Source: an uncultured Clostridia bacterium (lineage in GTDB: Bacteria > Bacillota > Clostridia > Oscillospirales > CAG-272). Taken from it: DNA of 64,000 nucleotides. This document shows, piece by piece, positions 34,630 through 43,484 of the stretch; position 1 is the first letter of the stretch, and the number at the start of each line of letters is the position of its first letter. The position numbers and the translations under genes were made by a program. Under the pieces are notes generated by a model that saw only the letters and a list, made by a program, of their open reading frames with translations, was not told the DNA's origin and made no database searches. Location: NCBI GenBank assembly GCA_947588825.1, contig CANPZU010000005.1:1-64000 (forward strand), in the 5' to 3' direction.

Positions 34630-35034
34630 CTATCCATACGCAGGATCTTTCATGCGGTGAAGCAAAACCTCAACCAATCCAATCTGATCGTCAAGCTCCT
34701 GCTTTGTTACACGCTTCGTCGCATCCTGACCTGTCAACTGGATATCCTTGCCGTAAATACCATTCAACGCCATAACCCGGCTCAATTCTCTTTGCAAGTA
34801 TGACACATACATCATCTGCGCAAGGATACGGATAGAAATACCGCTGAGTTTGCTGGAAAACTCCATTTTCTCGTTGTCATACCCAAGATCACAGCCAAGA
34901 TTCAGCTCATAATCCGAGACAGCAGTAGAAAGCCATTCCGCCTCCAGCCCTTCCGGAATCTCATACTTTGTCAAAGGCATGGAATGGAACTTCTGTTCTA
35001 CATCTCCAAAAGTTGTATTTTTCTCATCCGCCAT
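34630..35034 (-). CDS. Head-tail connector (adaptor)-like protein
   Basis: 134 residues, mostly helical, located after the capsid genes where siphoviruses encode the adaptor that docks on the portal. Contains RILAQMMYVSYLQRELSRVM and a C-terminal helix. No motif is decisive. Confidence 0.5.
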   Translation of the reverse strand: MADEKNTTFGDVEQKFHSMPLTKYEIPEGLEAEWLSTAVSDYELNLGCDLGYDNEKMEFSSKLSGISIRILAQMMYVSYLQRELSRVMALNGIYGKDIQLTGQDATKRVTKQELDDQIGLVEVLLHRMKDPAYG

Positions 35035-35059
35035 AATCCATACCTTCTCCTTTCACCAG

Positions 35060-35527
35060 TCAGATCTTGGCAGTCGCGGACAGCTTACGCAGAGCATCTA
35101 CCTTCCAGGACTCAGCATCGTCGGCGCCAACCTTAAATGCCAGTTCCACAAGCATACGCTTCTCGGCATCGGTCTGCACCATAGCCGCCATACGCTCATT
35201 AAACTTCGCCTTGGTACGAATAGACAGCAGTTCTTTCACGCTCGTCTCATTCAGGAGCTCAGGAGCGCCAACATCCTCGCTCTCCAGACCGAACAGCTTC
35301 TTGCGTATCTCCTCATCGACAATCTGAATACGGGCGTGATTTCCCAAACCGTCAGTACCGGTAAACATCACATTGCCGGTCTGGATCTGGGACAAAACTT
35401 CCTCTTCGGAGAGGAGGGGGAAATTCCGGGCATTTCCCGGAATCGAGATATCACCCTGCCCCGCCAGACGCCGGAAGTTCAGAGGCCAGGAGCAGAGATT
35501 GTTTACCAGAACATTATTCGTTGCCAT
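35060..35527 (-). CDS. Hypothetical capsid-region protein (155 aa)
   Basis: 155 residues with an N-terminal basic/aromatic stretch (NNLCSWPLNFRRLAGQGD, then ISIPGNARNFPLLSEEE) and a helical C-terminus (RMLVELAFKVGADDAESWKV). Found right after the major capsid protein. The start phrase resembles small head-associated proteins that contain SIPGNARNFP-type loops. ATG with GAAGGAG upstream. Confidence 0.5.
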   Translation of the reverse strand: MATNNVLVNNLCSWPLNFRRLAGQGDISIPGNARNFPLLSEEEVLSQIQTGNVMFTGTDGLGNHARIQIVDEEIRKKLFGLESEDVGAPELLNETSVKELLSIRTKAKFNERMAAMVQTDAEKRMLVELAFKVGADDAESWKVDALRKLSATAKI

Positions 35528-35588
35528 AACGATTCTCCTTCAATTGAAATTTGGGGAGGAGCAATCGCCCCTCCCCATTTTGGGGCAT

Positions 35589-35620
35589 AAAAAAAGACCT
35601 CGCTATTAAACAGCGGGAGC
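35589..35620 (-). terminator. Probable terminator after the capsid gene
   Basis: An imperfect stem around the MCP stop codon (CTCxxGCT / AGCGAG pairing) is followed on the minus strand by TTTTTTT. A second GC-rich inverted repeat (GGGGAGG / CCTCCCC, 35552-35575) follows. Together they may set the capsid-to-neck transcript ratio. Confidence 0.5.
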
Positions 35621-36712
35621 CTCATAGTTCGTATCGGAAACCAGTCCGATCCAGTCCTCCATACCCTCAGCGATGCCGGCACCAAATTCCATATCGAAGC
35701 GGGTCAGGTGCTGACGGGTCACGATATCATCACCAGTCATGGTGGTCATGCCGCCGCGCAGGAAGACCTGCAGGGGAGAAACAGCACCACGAGGCAGGAA
35801 GAACAGCAGACCCTGTGGCATATACAGAGCATAATCGGTACCCTCATTGTTCAGGTGGGTCCAATCGATGGAGTTTGGCAGCTCGGTCACGGTAGCACCG
35901 TTATACATACCGATCACACCGTTGCGGCGGATCTCCTCAGCAATGGCGTCAGTGCCGTAGCGGACGGCATCCTTGGGATCAGCGCGGAAACCGGCAAAAT
36001 CATTGAACTGGGACACAACACTGTAGTCACCGGCAATATTGACCTTACCATACCGGCGCATGGACTTCAGCATATTGTCAACGGCGGTCTTGGTGATACC
36101 GCTGGATTCAGCAAAGTGCTTCACACCCTTGGCATTCTTCAGAGCGTTGTACAGAACGGTCATCACATAGTAGGTCATCTTGTTCTGCATATCGATCTGA
36201 ACCTGATTCATACCCTCGCGGATGCTGCCGTCAAAGTTACCGTTCTGAACCTCACGGTAGTCAACGGCAAAGCCGCCGGAGATGGTCTGAGTGCCAATGG
36301 GATACTCGCGCCAGTTCACAGCGGCGAAAGGCACATCACTGCTGGCAGCCTGGAAGCGAGAATCGATGCTCTCATAGTTGTAGGTCTTCATCATAGGAAC
36401 CTGGTCATAACCGATCCGGCGATAGTTGCCCATAAAGTCAAACAGGCGAACGACCTCCAGCAGCTTCGGCTCAATAGAGAACTTGATGATGCTGTTGATC
36501 TCGCTTTCGGCGGCGTGGTCGCCGTCCAGAGCCTTGGAACCAAGCTCCTTCAGAGTAGCAACGCTCTTGTCCTTAACCTTATCATCCACATTGGGACGAC
36601 GACCGGCGCTCAGAGCGGAAAAGACCTCAACGATCTTGGAATCCTTCTTGACACGACCGGTATCCACATCAGCCTGAGCATTGCTCATGTTGATCTCATA
36701 AATAGTGCTCAT
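35606..36712 (-). CDS. Major capsid protein, HK97 type
   Basis: 368 residues. N-terminal helical arm, then the P- and A-domain pattern with YYVMTVLYNALKNAKGVKHF, the E-loop-like region and the ending YALYMPQGLLFFLPRGAVSP, TRFDMEFGAGI. Position after decoration and protease/scaffold genes is canonical for HK97-fold capsids. Codon use is GC-rich with a strong Shine-Dalgarno (GGGAGGAG), consistent with a highly expressed gene. Confidence 0.85.
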   Translation of the reverse strand: MSTIYEINMSNAQADVDTGRVKKDSKIVEVFSALSAGRRPNVDDKVKDKSVATLKELGSKALDGDHAAESEINSIIKFSIEPKLLEVVRLFDFMGNYRRIGYDQVPMMKTYNYESIDSRFQAASSDVPFAAVNWREYPIGTQTISGGFAVDYREVQNGNFDGSIREGMNQVQIDMQNKMTYYVMTVLYNALKNAKGVKHFAESSGITKTAVDNMLKSMRRYGKVNIAGDYSVVSQFNDFAGFRADPKDAVRYGTDAIAEEIRRNGVIGMYNGATVTELPNSIDWTHLNNEGTDYALYMPQGLLFFLPRGAVSPLQVFLRGGMTTMTGDDIVTRQHLTRFDMEFGAGIAEGMEDWIGLVSDTNYEAPAV

Positions 36713-36733
36713 TATGTACTCCTCCCTCTCTTA

Positions 36734-37213
36734 TTACTCGGTGGCAAGCGCACCGGCGCGGACAACAACCAGGATACCATTGCCCATATAGGCGGTCTTC
36801 TCAATGACCTCGAAGTACACGGTATAACCGGTCACAGCATCACTCTTCTTCAGAAGACCGGTGGTCTCGGCAAACACCAGCTTATCGCCAGCATTCAGAG
36901 ACTCAACACCGTCGGTGACCTCGTAATCCGCAAACTCCATCTCCATATTGATAACGCTCAGGAGATCGTCAGCCCGCACATACTCGCCCTTCTTGATGGT
37001 CAGCGTATCCTTAAAATCATGCATCTCAGGATTCACATTGATGTTGGAAACAATACGGTAGCACGCCTTGGCCTTCGTCTCATCTTCAGGAAGCTTGGCG
37101 GTCTTATTCGCACGATCCAGGATCACGCCCATACCGACCTGCACGTCGGCGTCAGCAACGCAGTAACCCACGTTCTGAACATTCTTGTAATAACCGATAG
37201 TCTTACCCTTCAT
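36734..37213 (-). CDS. Capsid decoration-like protein
   Basis: 159 residues, beta-rich (VGYCVADADVQVGMGVILDR; KKGEYVRADDLLSVINMEME; GNGILVVVRAGALATE). A small gene directly before the major capsid gene commonly encodes the head-decoration or stabilising protein. Assignment rests on position and composition. Confidence 0.55.
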   Translation of the reverse strand: MKGKTIGYYKNVQNVGYCVADADVQVGMGVILDRANKTAKLPEDETKAKACYRIVSNINVNPEMHDFKDTLTIKKGEYVRADDLLSVINMEMEFADYEVTDGVESLNAGDKLVFAETTGLLKKSDAVTGYTVYFEVIEKTAYMGNGILVVVRAGALATE

Positions 37214-37230
37214 TGTTCTTCATCCCTTTC

Positions 37231-37800
37231 TTAGAAAATGTCTTCATCGTCGGCATCATCATTCTTCTGGATGCCAGGATCTTCCGTCATACCAAACACA
37301 TCAATCTGATTGGCGGAATTTGTCTCATTGGTACGACTCTCACGAGCAATACGCACCATCTCAGTGCAAATCTTGCCGATGATGCTGTTGATCTCAATGC
37401 TGCCAGGATTGGCATTAAAGGCATCAATCTCATCCTTGGCAACTGCCCGCTGCTCATCGGTATAGGGAGCCAGAGCAGCATTCAGCTCAGACTTGGCAGC
37501 CTCTCCCTCAAGAGTAGCAATCTTAGAGTTAGCCTCTGCTAACTCATGCTCAACAGTTTCCTTGGCAGCATTGGCCTCAGCCAGACCCGCCTCAGCAGCG
37601 ACGGCCTTCGCATTGGCGGCATCATAATCCGCCCGGAGCTGCGCAATGTCAGCTTCCCTCTGAGCGATATCGGCCTTGAGCTGGCTGATCTCGGCATCCT
37701 TCGCCTCAACCTTAGCAAAATACTCGTCCCACTTGGAGTTGGCTTCGGAAATAGCACTTGACACAGCCGCCATCAGCTCGTTCTTAGTCTTCTCGTCCAT
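37231..37800 (-). CDS. Nested scaffold protein from internal start
   Basis: An ATG at codon 211 of the protease/scaffold gene has AAGGAGG (37809-37815) exactly eight bases upstream, a better ribosome site than many gene starts here. Translation from it would make a 189-residue protein (MDEKTKNELMAAVSSAISEA onward) containing only the coiled-coil scaffold and acidic tail. This mirrors the nested scaffold genes of lambda-like phages (C/Nu3). Whether it is used is inference. Confidence 0.6.
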   Translation of the reverse strand: MDEKTKNELMAAVSSAISEANSKWDEYFAKVEAKDAEISQLKADIAQREADIAQLRADYDAANAKAVAAEAGLAEANAAKETVEHELAEANSKIATLEGEAAKSELNAALAPYTDEQRAVAKDEIDAFNANPGSIEINSIIGKICTEMVRIARESRTNETNSANQIDVFGMTEDPGIQKNDDADDEDIF

Positions 37801-38430
37801 TGTCTCTTCCTCCTTATCTTCTTTTCTATTATTTAGCTCCATTACGATGGCGGCCTCATCAGCCGGCTTGATCCCAAGGATTGCGTAACCGCTGTAATCA
37901 TAAAACTGCGGAACACGTCCTTGTTCTTTCCAACCTCCGGAGTAAATAATGCGCTTCTCATTCTCGGCCTTACCCACAATCTCAACAGAACCCTTTATCA
38001 CAGAATCCTTCATATGTTCACGGAGCCAAGCCACAAATTTCGGATAACGCATCTCGTCCAACGTTCCCTCAGCGACCAAACAACGCTTTGTTACACCGTC
38101 GATCTCTACGTCATCCACATATGCCTTATCGAAATGACCCACCATAGTGGCATCCTCAAACAAAGGCAAATCGTCCTCCGACCGAATTTCTGTCATACCG
38201 TGTCCGTATGGAATATCCCGATCTTCGGTAAGAAATTCCACAACGATTGACATTCCAACAACGGAATGAAGGTTAAGCCGAGTGTACTCCTCATTCCATG
38301 AGATCCCATTTTCCTGATATTGATTTTCACTAGGAAAAATCTCATGCAATACGACCTTGATAGGCCGCCTTCCTGCGATCATGCTTTCACTGGAGATCTC
38401 ACAAATAGGAGACAATACCCTCTCTACCAT
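37231..38430 (-). CDS. Prohead protease fused to scaffold
   Basis: 399 residues. The N-terminal about 200 residues look like an S78-type capsid maturation protease: GMSIVVEFLTEDRD, His99 in MVGHFDKAYVD and Ser148 in IKGSVEIVG, followed by PADEAAIVMELNNR. Residues about 211-399 are a long coiled coil (AEISQLKADIAQREADIAQ) ending in an acidic tail, typical of scaffold. ATG with AAGGAGG at seven bases. See the nested start entry. Confidence 0.8.
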   Translation of the reverse strand: MVERVLSPICEISSESMIAGRRPIKVVLHEIFPSENQYQENGISWNEEYTRLNLHSVVGMSIVVEFLTEDRDIPYGHGMTEIRSEDDLPLFEDATMVGHFDKAYVDDVEIDGVTKRCLVAEGTLDEMRYPKFVAWLREHMKDSVIKGSVEIVGKAENEKRIIYSGGWKEQGRVPQFYDYSGYAILGIKPADEAAIVMELNNRKEDKEEETMDEKTKNELMAAVSSAISEANSKWDEYFAKVEAKDAEISQLKADIAQREADIAQLRADYDAANAKAVAAEAGLAEANAAKETVEHELAEANSKIATLEGEAAKSELNAALAPYTDEQRAVAKDEIDAFNANPGSIEINSIIGKICTEMVRIARESRTNETNSANQIDVFGMTEDPGIQKNDDADDEDIF

Positions 38431-38445
38431 GCTCTCACCTCCTTA

Positions 38446-40110
38446 TCATTCGGATGGAGATGGACTTTCGTTGGCATTGTTGGCTTTGGTAGATTCCGTA
38501 CTTTTATTGACCGGAGGATTACTTCCGGCACTTTGATCCACATCTCCATCCGGCGAATCCTTACCGGTAACGGTGAAGGATGTCTTATGAACCGGATACT
38601 TATTTTCAAAGTCCTCATCCAACTCGAAGTCCATAAGTGAGAGATAATCATCCACAGCAAATCCTGTGGAGGCGATCCAGGCCATCAAACTGCCCTTTCC
38701 GCGAGCATACAGATCAGCAAAGAATTTGACCTGCTTCTCACGGTTTACAAAGGTAATGGGCAGGATTTTTAACTCAACACGATAATTTCCATCACGAATT
38801 ACGTTATAATTAAGGCACTTGTTCAATTCCTCAACAAGCGCCTCAATCCACGTATAGACATTATTCGCAACGATTTCCATATTCAGCGTAGCCGTAGCAT
38901 AGTTGCCAGAGGCGCTTCCGCTCAAAGCGGCTGCGGCAAATCCGATATCCTCATTCACATCTTCCTTGATCGCGTTTTCATTCTCCTCATCCAGGAGAGT
39001 CAGATCCACCGGAAGCCTGTCCATATGGGTACCGGACGCCAGAGAAAAGAACGAAACACCGTTTGAATTACTGCGCTGCGTCAACGCCTGCTTGACAGTG
39101 TTGTGCTGCCTCTCCTGCTGATCCTTGGACAGAGCAGACGTTCCCTTTTTCTCGCCCTCCGGGAAAGTCTCATAATATATCTGGTTATTGACAGTATCCA
39201 GCACACGGCGCTTTGTATTGATAAAGTATTTGGCATAATCAATATCATCCAGGGCGGCCACAGCAAACGGAACACCATAGGGATCGTTTCTGCTGCTCTT
39301 GATCTTGGTCACAATCGTCCTGCGCCAATCAAGGCGCTGCCAACAGGCACCGGCAGGAAATTTTCCGGAAGAATACTGCTCCCAGCCCTCCTGAATTTCC
39401 TTCGGAAATCCTTTCAGCTTGCGCTTCCGGTCATCCTCTCTCATTTCACTAAAATATCGCAAATCAAAAGCAACCTCGTAGCAGTTGTTTCTCTGGCCGG
39501 TAATTCTCACATAATCGATAGGCAAAGAAATCACAACCGTATTGACTCCTGCCGTATTGATTTCAGTGATTTCCTGAATATCCATATCGGTCATCAGAAG
39601 TTGATCGTTAACCGGCACCTTCTTTGTCTCAAGATATCCGACATACATCCCATCGTTCGCATCATGGAAAATACCGTCGCGGATCACTTCCTTATATCGC
39701 ATAGACCGCAATACACTGTGCATCTTTTCCATGCTGGCGCGATATCCCTTGCGAGAGCCATCAGCCTTTTTAGGCTTGACTACCACAACGTAGTCAAGAG
39801 AGTGAAGACTGACCAGACTGTCGATTGCGGTTGTTACCGTACCGTTAGAATAATACGCCCACCTTGCCCATTGGCGCAGCTGTTTGATATTCTGCATAGG
39901 ATTTTTCGCCATCTGCGTGATCTGCTCTATGGAATAAGGCGCTCTGTACTTAGAACCGTAATTGATTACGTTCAAAAAGGAAGATCCGAGAAAAGTATTA
40001 AATTCATTGACGGTGCTGCTTTGTTGTTCATTGGTTTGCACATTTTCCGATGCGGTCATATCAGAATCATCTTTACCAAAAAGCATATTGAAGATCGAGC
40101 CTCTTGCCAT
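38446..40110 (-). CDS. Portal protein
   Basis: 554 residues from the ATG eight bases after GAGGAGG (a GTG three codons up is the alternative). Portal pattern: N-terminal linker, IKQLRQWARWAYYSNGTVTT, the clip/stem area with DDIDYAKYFINTKRRVLDTV, and AAALSGSASGNYATATLNME before the wing region. The tail is disordered (DSPDGDVDQSAGSNPPVNKS). It forms the dodecameric DNA gate next to terminase and protease. Confidence 0.85.
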   Translation of the reverse strand: MARGSIFNMLFGKDDSDMTASENVQTNEQQSSTVNEFNTFLGSSFLNVINYGSKYRAPYSIEQITQMAKNPMQNIKQLRQWARWAYYSNGTVTTAIDSLVSLHSLDYVVVVKPKKADGSRKGYRASMEKMHSVLRSMRYKEVIRDGIFHDANDGMYVGYLETKKVPVNDQLLMTDMDIQEITEINTAGVNTVVISLPIDYVRITGQRNNCYEVAFDLRYFSEMREDDRKRKLKGFPKEIQEGWEQYSSGKFPAGACWQRLDWRRTIVTKIKSSRNDPYGVPFAVAALDDIDYAKYFINTKRRVLDTVNNQIYYETFPEGEKKGTSALSKDQQERQHNTVKQALTQRSNSNGVSFFSLASGTHMDRLPVDLTLLDEENENAIKEDVNEDIGFAAAALSGSASGNYATATLNMEIVANNVYTWIEALVEELNKCLNYNVIRDGNYRVELKILPITFVNREKQVKFFADLYARGKGSLMAWIASTGFAVDDYLSLMDFELDEDFENKYPVHKTSFTVTGKDSPDGDVDQSAGSNPPVNKSTESTKANNANESPSPSE

Positions 40111-40123
40111 TGTCCTCACCTCC

Positions 40124-41929
40124 TCAATTGTAAAGTGTTAGATATTCATAGCTGGCACTATCAGAAAACAGATCGTTTTCCAGCATAGAAATAAAATAGT
40201 TTCCGTATGAGACAGAGGTATAGCGGTCCTTTCGAGCACCGGATTTTTCCTCTATCTTGATGAGTCCGGTTTGATTCTGTACCGTATAATCAAGACCGAT
40301 CATCTCATTGATAAGAGCAACCGTCTCCAGGAAAGGACGTTCATAAAAGAGCTGCGTATCCACATCTGCCGTTGCATACTCAGGAACCAATCTCTGCAAT
40401 TCCTCGATTCCCTCTTGGTTGCTTACCATCAATTCAATCATCCTGTCGTTCAGTGTGCCCTTCATACAGACAGCGATCTTACTGTTCAATTCAAGCCCCG
40501 CCTTAATAGAGAACACGACTTCCTTTTGTCCGGAAATAACAATACGGTTTTTAATCTTATCGTCATTCATGCACGTCCAAGGCGCGTATTCCATATTGCG
40601 GTCAGGATCATAAAGCACCTTAGCCAGTGCGTCATAGATACTCAAACCCGCATTCTGACAGTCCAGAACGCAATAATCCGCATCAAAGTCAGTAAACAAC
40701 TGCTTGATGCGGATAGCCTGTGCCGTAGTTTCAAGATTATCCTGCGGCTCCATATAAACGATCTGGCGTCTGTATCCCTGCTTAATCTCGATATGATCTC
40801 CGCTCGTATCTGAAACCTTGTACTCTTTGCTTTCCGGAAGTGCGCGAATGCAAGTGAAAATCGAATTATCGTTTTCCTTGCCGCCAACCATAGCGATATC
40901 GCATGAGATAACGCGGACCTCACCGGCCTGCTTTGGAATCACATACTTGTTTTTCGCCTTTGTCAAAACATCCTCATTCTTTCTTGGATAAAACGGACGT
41001 TTTAACACGCGATTCTTATTCAGCATCTCGTAGGTAAAGTATGCATGGGCGTTTTCCGCAACCATTAGATTTTCGTACTCAACCGTCCATGCGACCCTAT
41101 CTAACTTCTTACGCTCTTTAATCAGGAAGTCTCTTGTTTTAATCTGGTGTTTCAACGCAATGCTGTAATCCATACCGATCAAAACTGATTTTCCCTTTTC
41201 CAGCATATCCTTGACAACAATCTTCATGTAATCCCACATCCAGTGAGATTTGTACCATGCAGAGCTGATATAGATTTCCTTCGGTTCCTCCATCAGTTCT
41301 ACATACTCATCAGAGTATTTAATCCGAAATGGGATCTGCCTCTGGAACAACGTAGGAGATAACACCGTATCAATCACGTGCTTCACGATCATACGGAACT
41401 CCTCGTAGATGAAGACTGTAGCGCGGTAACCGCGAACATTTTCATTTGCTACCAACACAACAATAGAACTGCCGTTATGAAACTTTACCTCGATATCATT
41501 CTGATTATCCTTAATCGTCTTGATCTCATTTTGCAGAAGCACAGATTTCGGCATAATCTCTTTTTGGATCTTTTCAGATACAATCAAACGTGCCTGCTTT
41601 TTTGTTGCTGACGCGACGATAATATTTGAACCGGGGCGCAGAATAGCCTCTTTACAGGCATATACCGCAATAATAAATGACTTTGCTGCACTACGGGCAG
41701 CAACAATACAAATACTTGGGAAAATATCCATCAGATACAAAATGATATGCTGATAGAGATAGAGCGTGATCCCGAAATACCTCTGTACAAACCTGCCGGG
41801 ATTTCTCCTCCAGAATGTAAGCCAATCCAAAAGCTTTTTGATAAACTCAGGATCGCTCAATTTGCTATTGGGCGGAAAATGCTCATGCAGATGCTTTTGC
41901 CGCTCATCCATCATTGTCTCATAATCCAT
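40124..41929 (-). CDS. terL: Terminase large subunit
   Basis: 601 residues. DNA-packaging motor ATPase and nuclease. The ATPase motif is a variant Walker A, CIVAARSAAKSF, with Walker B TVFIYEEF, and a coupling-like segment IYISSAWYKSHWMWD. The nuclease domain includes VRVISCDIAMV and YCVLDCQNAGLSIYD. The lack of a GK(S/T) triplet is seen in some TerL groups. Start ATG with GAGGAATGAACG upstream. Gene order TerS-like, TerL, portal is standard. Confidence 0.88.
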   Translation of the reverse strand: MDYETMMDERQKHLHEHFPPNSKLSDPEFIKKLLDWLTFWRRNPGRFVQRYFGITLYLYQHIILYLMDIFPSICIVAARSAAKSFIIAVYACKEAILRPGSNIIVASATKKQARLIVSEKIQKEIMPKSVLLQNEIKTIKDNQNDIEVKFHNGSSIVVLVANENVRGYRATVFIYEEFRMIVKHVIDTVLSPTLFQRQIPFRIKYSDEYVELMEEPKEIYISSAWYKSHWMWDYMKIVVKDMLEKGKSVLIGMDYSIALKHQIKTRDFLIKERKKLDRVAWTVEYENLMVAENAHAYFTYEMLNKNRVLKRPFYPRKNEDVLTKAKNKYVIPKQAGEVRVISCDIAMVGGKENDNSIFTCIRALPESKEYKVSDTSGDHIEIKQGYRRQIVYMEPQDNLETTAQAIRIKQLFTDFDADYCVLDCQNAGLSIYDALAKVLYDPDRNMEYAPWTCMNDDKIKNRIVISGQKEVVFSIKAGLELNSKIAVCMKGTLNDRMIELMVSNQEGIEELQRLVPEYATADVDTQLFYERPFLETVALINEMIGLDYTVQNQTGLIKIEEKSGARKDRYTSVSYGNYFISMLENDLFSDSASYEYLTLYN

Positions 41930-41932
41930 CGT

Positions 41933-42928
41933 TCATTCCTCCATATCGGACAGACTGAACTCCTTGTCCAGCTCCTTCGAGCCGGTCAGCAGATTACGGA
42001 GCGGCCTTGTCATAAACCGTTCGATGTACTCTCTCAGATGATCGAAGTCAACGTATAATTTTTTATCCTTGTAATACTCAGCAGGACAGTATTCCTCAAT
42101 ATCTCGAATCATTTCTCCGAGAGGACTCAGTTGCTTTTCAGCCTCAGCCTTCTTTTTACGGTCCTCAATCTCAGTAGTGGCCGCCTCGATCTGGGACTTA
42201 TAGCTATTGGAAGCAGCACCGATACTGGACTCACCTTTTTGTAACAGCTTCTGAAGATTGAGCTTCATATAGCAGATAGAAACATAAAGCTCCTCTTGCC
42301 GCTTATCAATCGGATCTCCATATCTATCTACCCAATTCTGGTATTCATACTGCAGAGAATCATAATCACCGGCAGAAAATCCGGTACCAAACCGGCGCAC
42401 CACATCAACCGGCGTCTCAATATCATCATTATCTTCTACTTCTTTTGTCGTTTCCGCATTTGATACATCCGCTTCCCATCTCCGCACCAAAGTATCAGAA
42501 TAGGTTGTTCCGGTTCCTTGGTTATTAAGGTTGAGTTTTGAAATATATGTACTAAACCGATTACGACTCTTTCCATTCCGGCTATTGCTGATCTTTCTTG
42601 AAACAGCCCATACCTCCGGACTGAAATAGGTATCCGTAATCTGACAGATCCGCTCCGCAGCTGCATCCTCATCACCATTATAAAACTTGATATACTGCTC
42701 ATACAGCTCCGCAATACAATTCTGGCAGATAGACATAAACCCATTGTTCCCCTTATAGATCGGAGATTTAGAACGGTTAAAATATGTTTCCTGTTTCTTA
42801 TATTTGTGGCCGCAGCAAGTGCAACGATACTGTTCATCACTAAGTACCTTTGGCTCTACCTCCGTCGGTTTTGCATCTTTGACTACCTTTTGAGGACTCT
42901 GTTTCATCAATTGCTTCCTTTCCGCCAC
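41933..42928 (-). CDS. Terminase small-subunit-like zinc protein
   Basis: 331 residues from a GTG start, eight bases after AAAGGAGG. A zinc-ribbon-like CTCCGHKYKKQ and CQNC pair opens the protein, followed by a helical, charged body. First gene of the late operon, immediately before TerL, so a DNA-recognising packaging subunit is the best guess. Long for TerS and with an unusual zinc module. Confidence 0.55.
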   Translation of the reverse strand: MAERKQLMKQSPQKVVKDAKPTEVEPKVLSDEQYRCTCCGHKYKKQETYFNRSKSPIYKGNNGFMSICQNCIAELYEQYIKFYNGDEDAAAERICQITDTYFSPEVWAVSRKISNSRNGKSRNRFSTYISKLNLNNQGTGTTYSDTLVRRWEADVSNAETTKEVEDNDDIETPVDVVRRFGTGFSAGDYDSLQYEYQNWVDRYGDPIDKRQEELYVSICYMKLNLQKLLQKGESSIGAASNSYKSQIEAATTEIEDRKKKAEAEKQLSPLGEMIRDIEEYCPAEYYKDKKLYVDFDHLREYIERFMTRPLRNLLTGSKELDKEFSLSDMEE

Positions 42929-42983
42929 ATCTGCGACCTCCTTTCCGATAAAAATACCGACTCATCAGTCAGTACAGTTTTTC

Positions 42984-43011
42984 TTGACTTCATTCAAAAT
43001 TCTGATATACT
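42984..43011 (+). promoter_or_regulatory. Sigma-70 promoter for the lone plus-strand gene
   Basis: TTGACT (42984-42989), 16-base spacer, TATACT (43006-43011) about 30 bases upstream of the following gene. It points away from the late operon. Confidence 0.7.
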
Positions 43012-43044
43012 TTATACTATATTTCTACACGGGAGATGATACAC

Positions 43045-43422
43045 TTGAAAGATTCGATAGACGATCAGTATGACGCACTTTTGGAAGACGAAGATCTAGA
43101 AGATCTGGATGATGAACCGTTCGATTTTACGGGCCATGTGCTTGACATGGATCGATGGAAACGATACCAGGAGATCGTATCCTCTGTAAAACGATTATTT
43201 CAAAACAGCAAATACGTCAAAAGGATACGCTCGTCAGATACACCATATCCCCATGATAAGTTCGCAACAATGATAATCGTCTTCTCAGTACTTGCACCGT
43301 TCGTAGGAGATGAAGCATCGGAATTTGCTAAAATATTAGAAAAAGCAGACGATTTCATCTTCTGTGGTACGGAAAAATCAGTCAATCTAACGATAGTCGT
43401 CAACGATGTGTGGATCAGCTGA
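43045..43422 (+). CDS. Hypothetical protein with own promoter
   Basis: 125 residues from a TTG nine bases after GGGAG. An ATG three codons upstream abuts the Shine-Dalgarno. Acidic N-terminus (DDQYDALLEDEDLEDLDDE) followed by a helical and beta domain (FATMIIVFSVLAPFVGDEAS; KSVNLTIVVNDVW). The only gene in this direction between 1 and 59 kb, with its own promoter and terminator, so it may be expressed in lysogeny. No family recognised. Confidence 0.7.
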   Translation: MKDSIDDQYDALLEDEDLEDLDDEPFDFTGHVLDMDRWKRYQEIVSSVKRLFQNSKYVKRIRSSDTPYPHDKFATMIIVFSVLAPFVGDEASEFAKILEKADDFIFCGTEKSVNLTIVVNDVWIS

Positions 43423-43433
43423 CCATATGAAAA

Positions 43434-43478
43434 GAGCCCAGGAAAGTACAATGGCATCTTTCCTGGACTCTATTTTTA
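43434..43478. terminator. Bidirectional terminator
   Basis: CCAGGAAAG (43438-43446) pairs with CTTTCCTGG (43458-43466), extended by GAG/CTC. It is followed by TATTTTTATA on plus and by CTTTTCATA on minus. It ends the plus-strand gene and, from the other side, the leftward transcript of the RNA island. Confidence 0.75.
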
Positions 43479-43484
43479 TATATA

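Noticed and set aside
35708..37234. 508-codon plus-strand frame opposite the capsid genes
   Set aside because: Spans two real minus-strand genes; low-complexity shadow of GC-rich codons.
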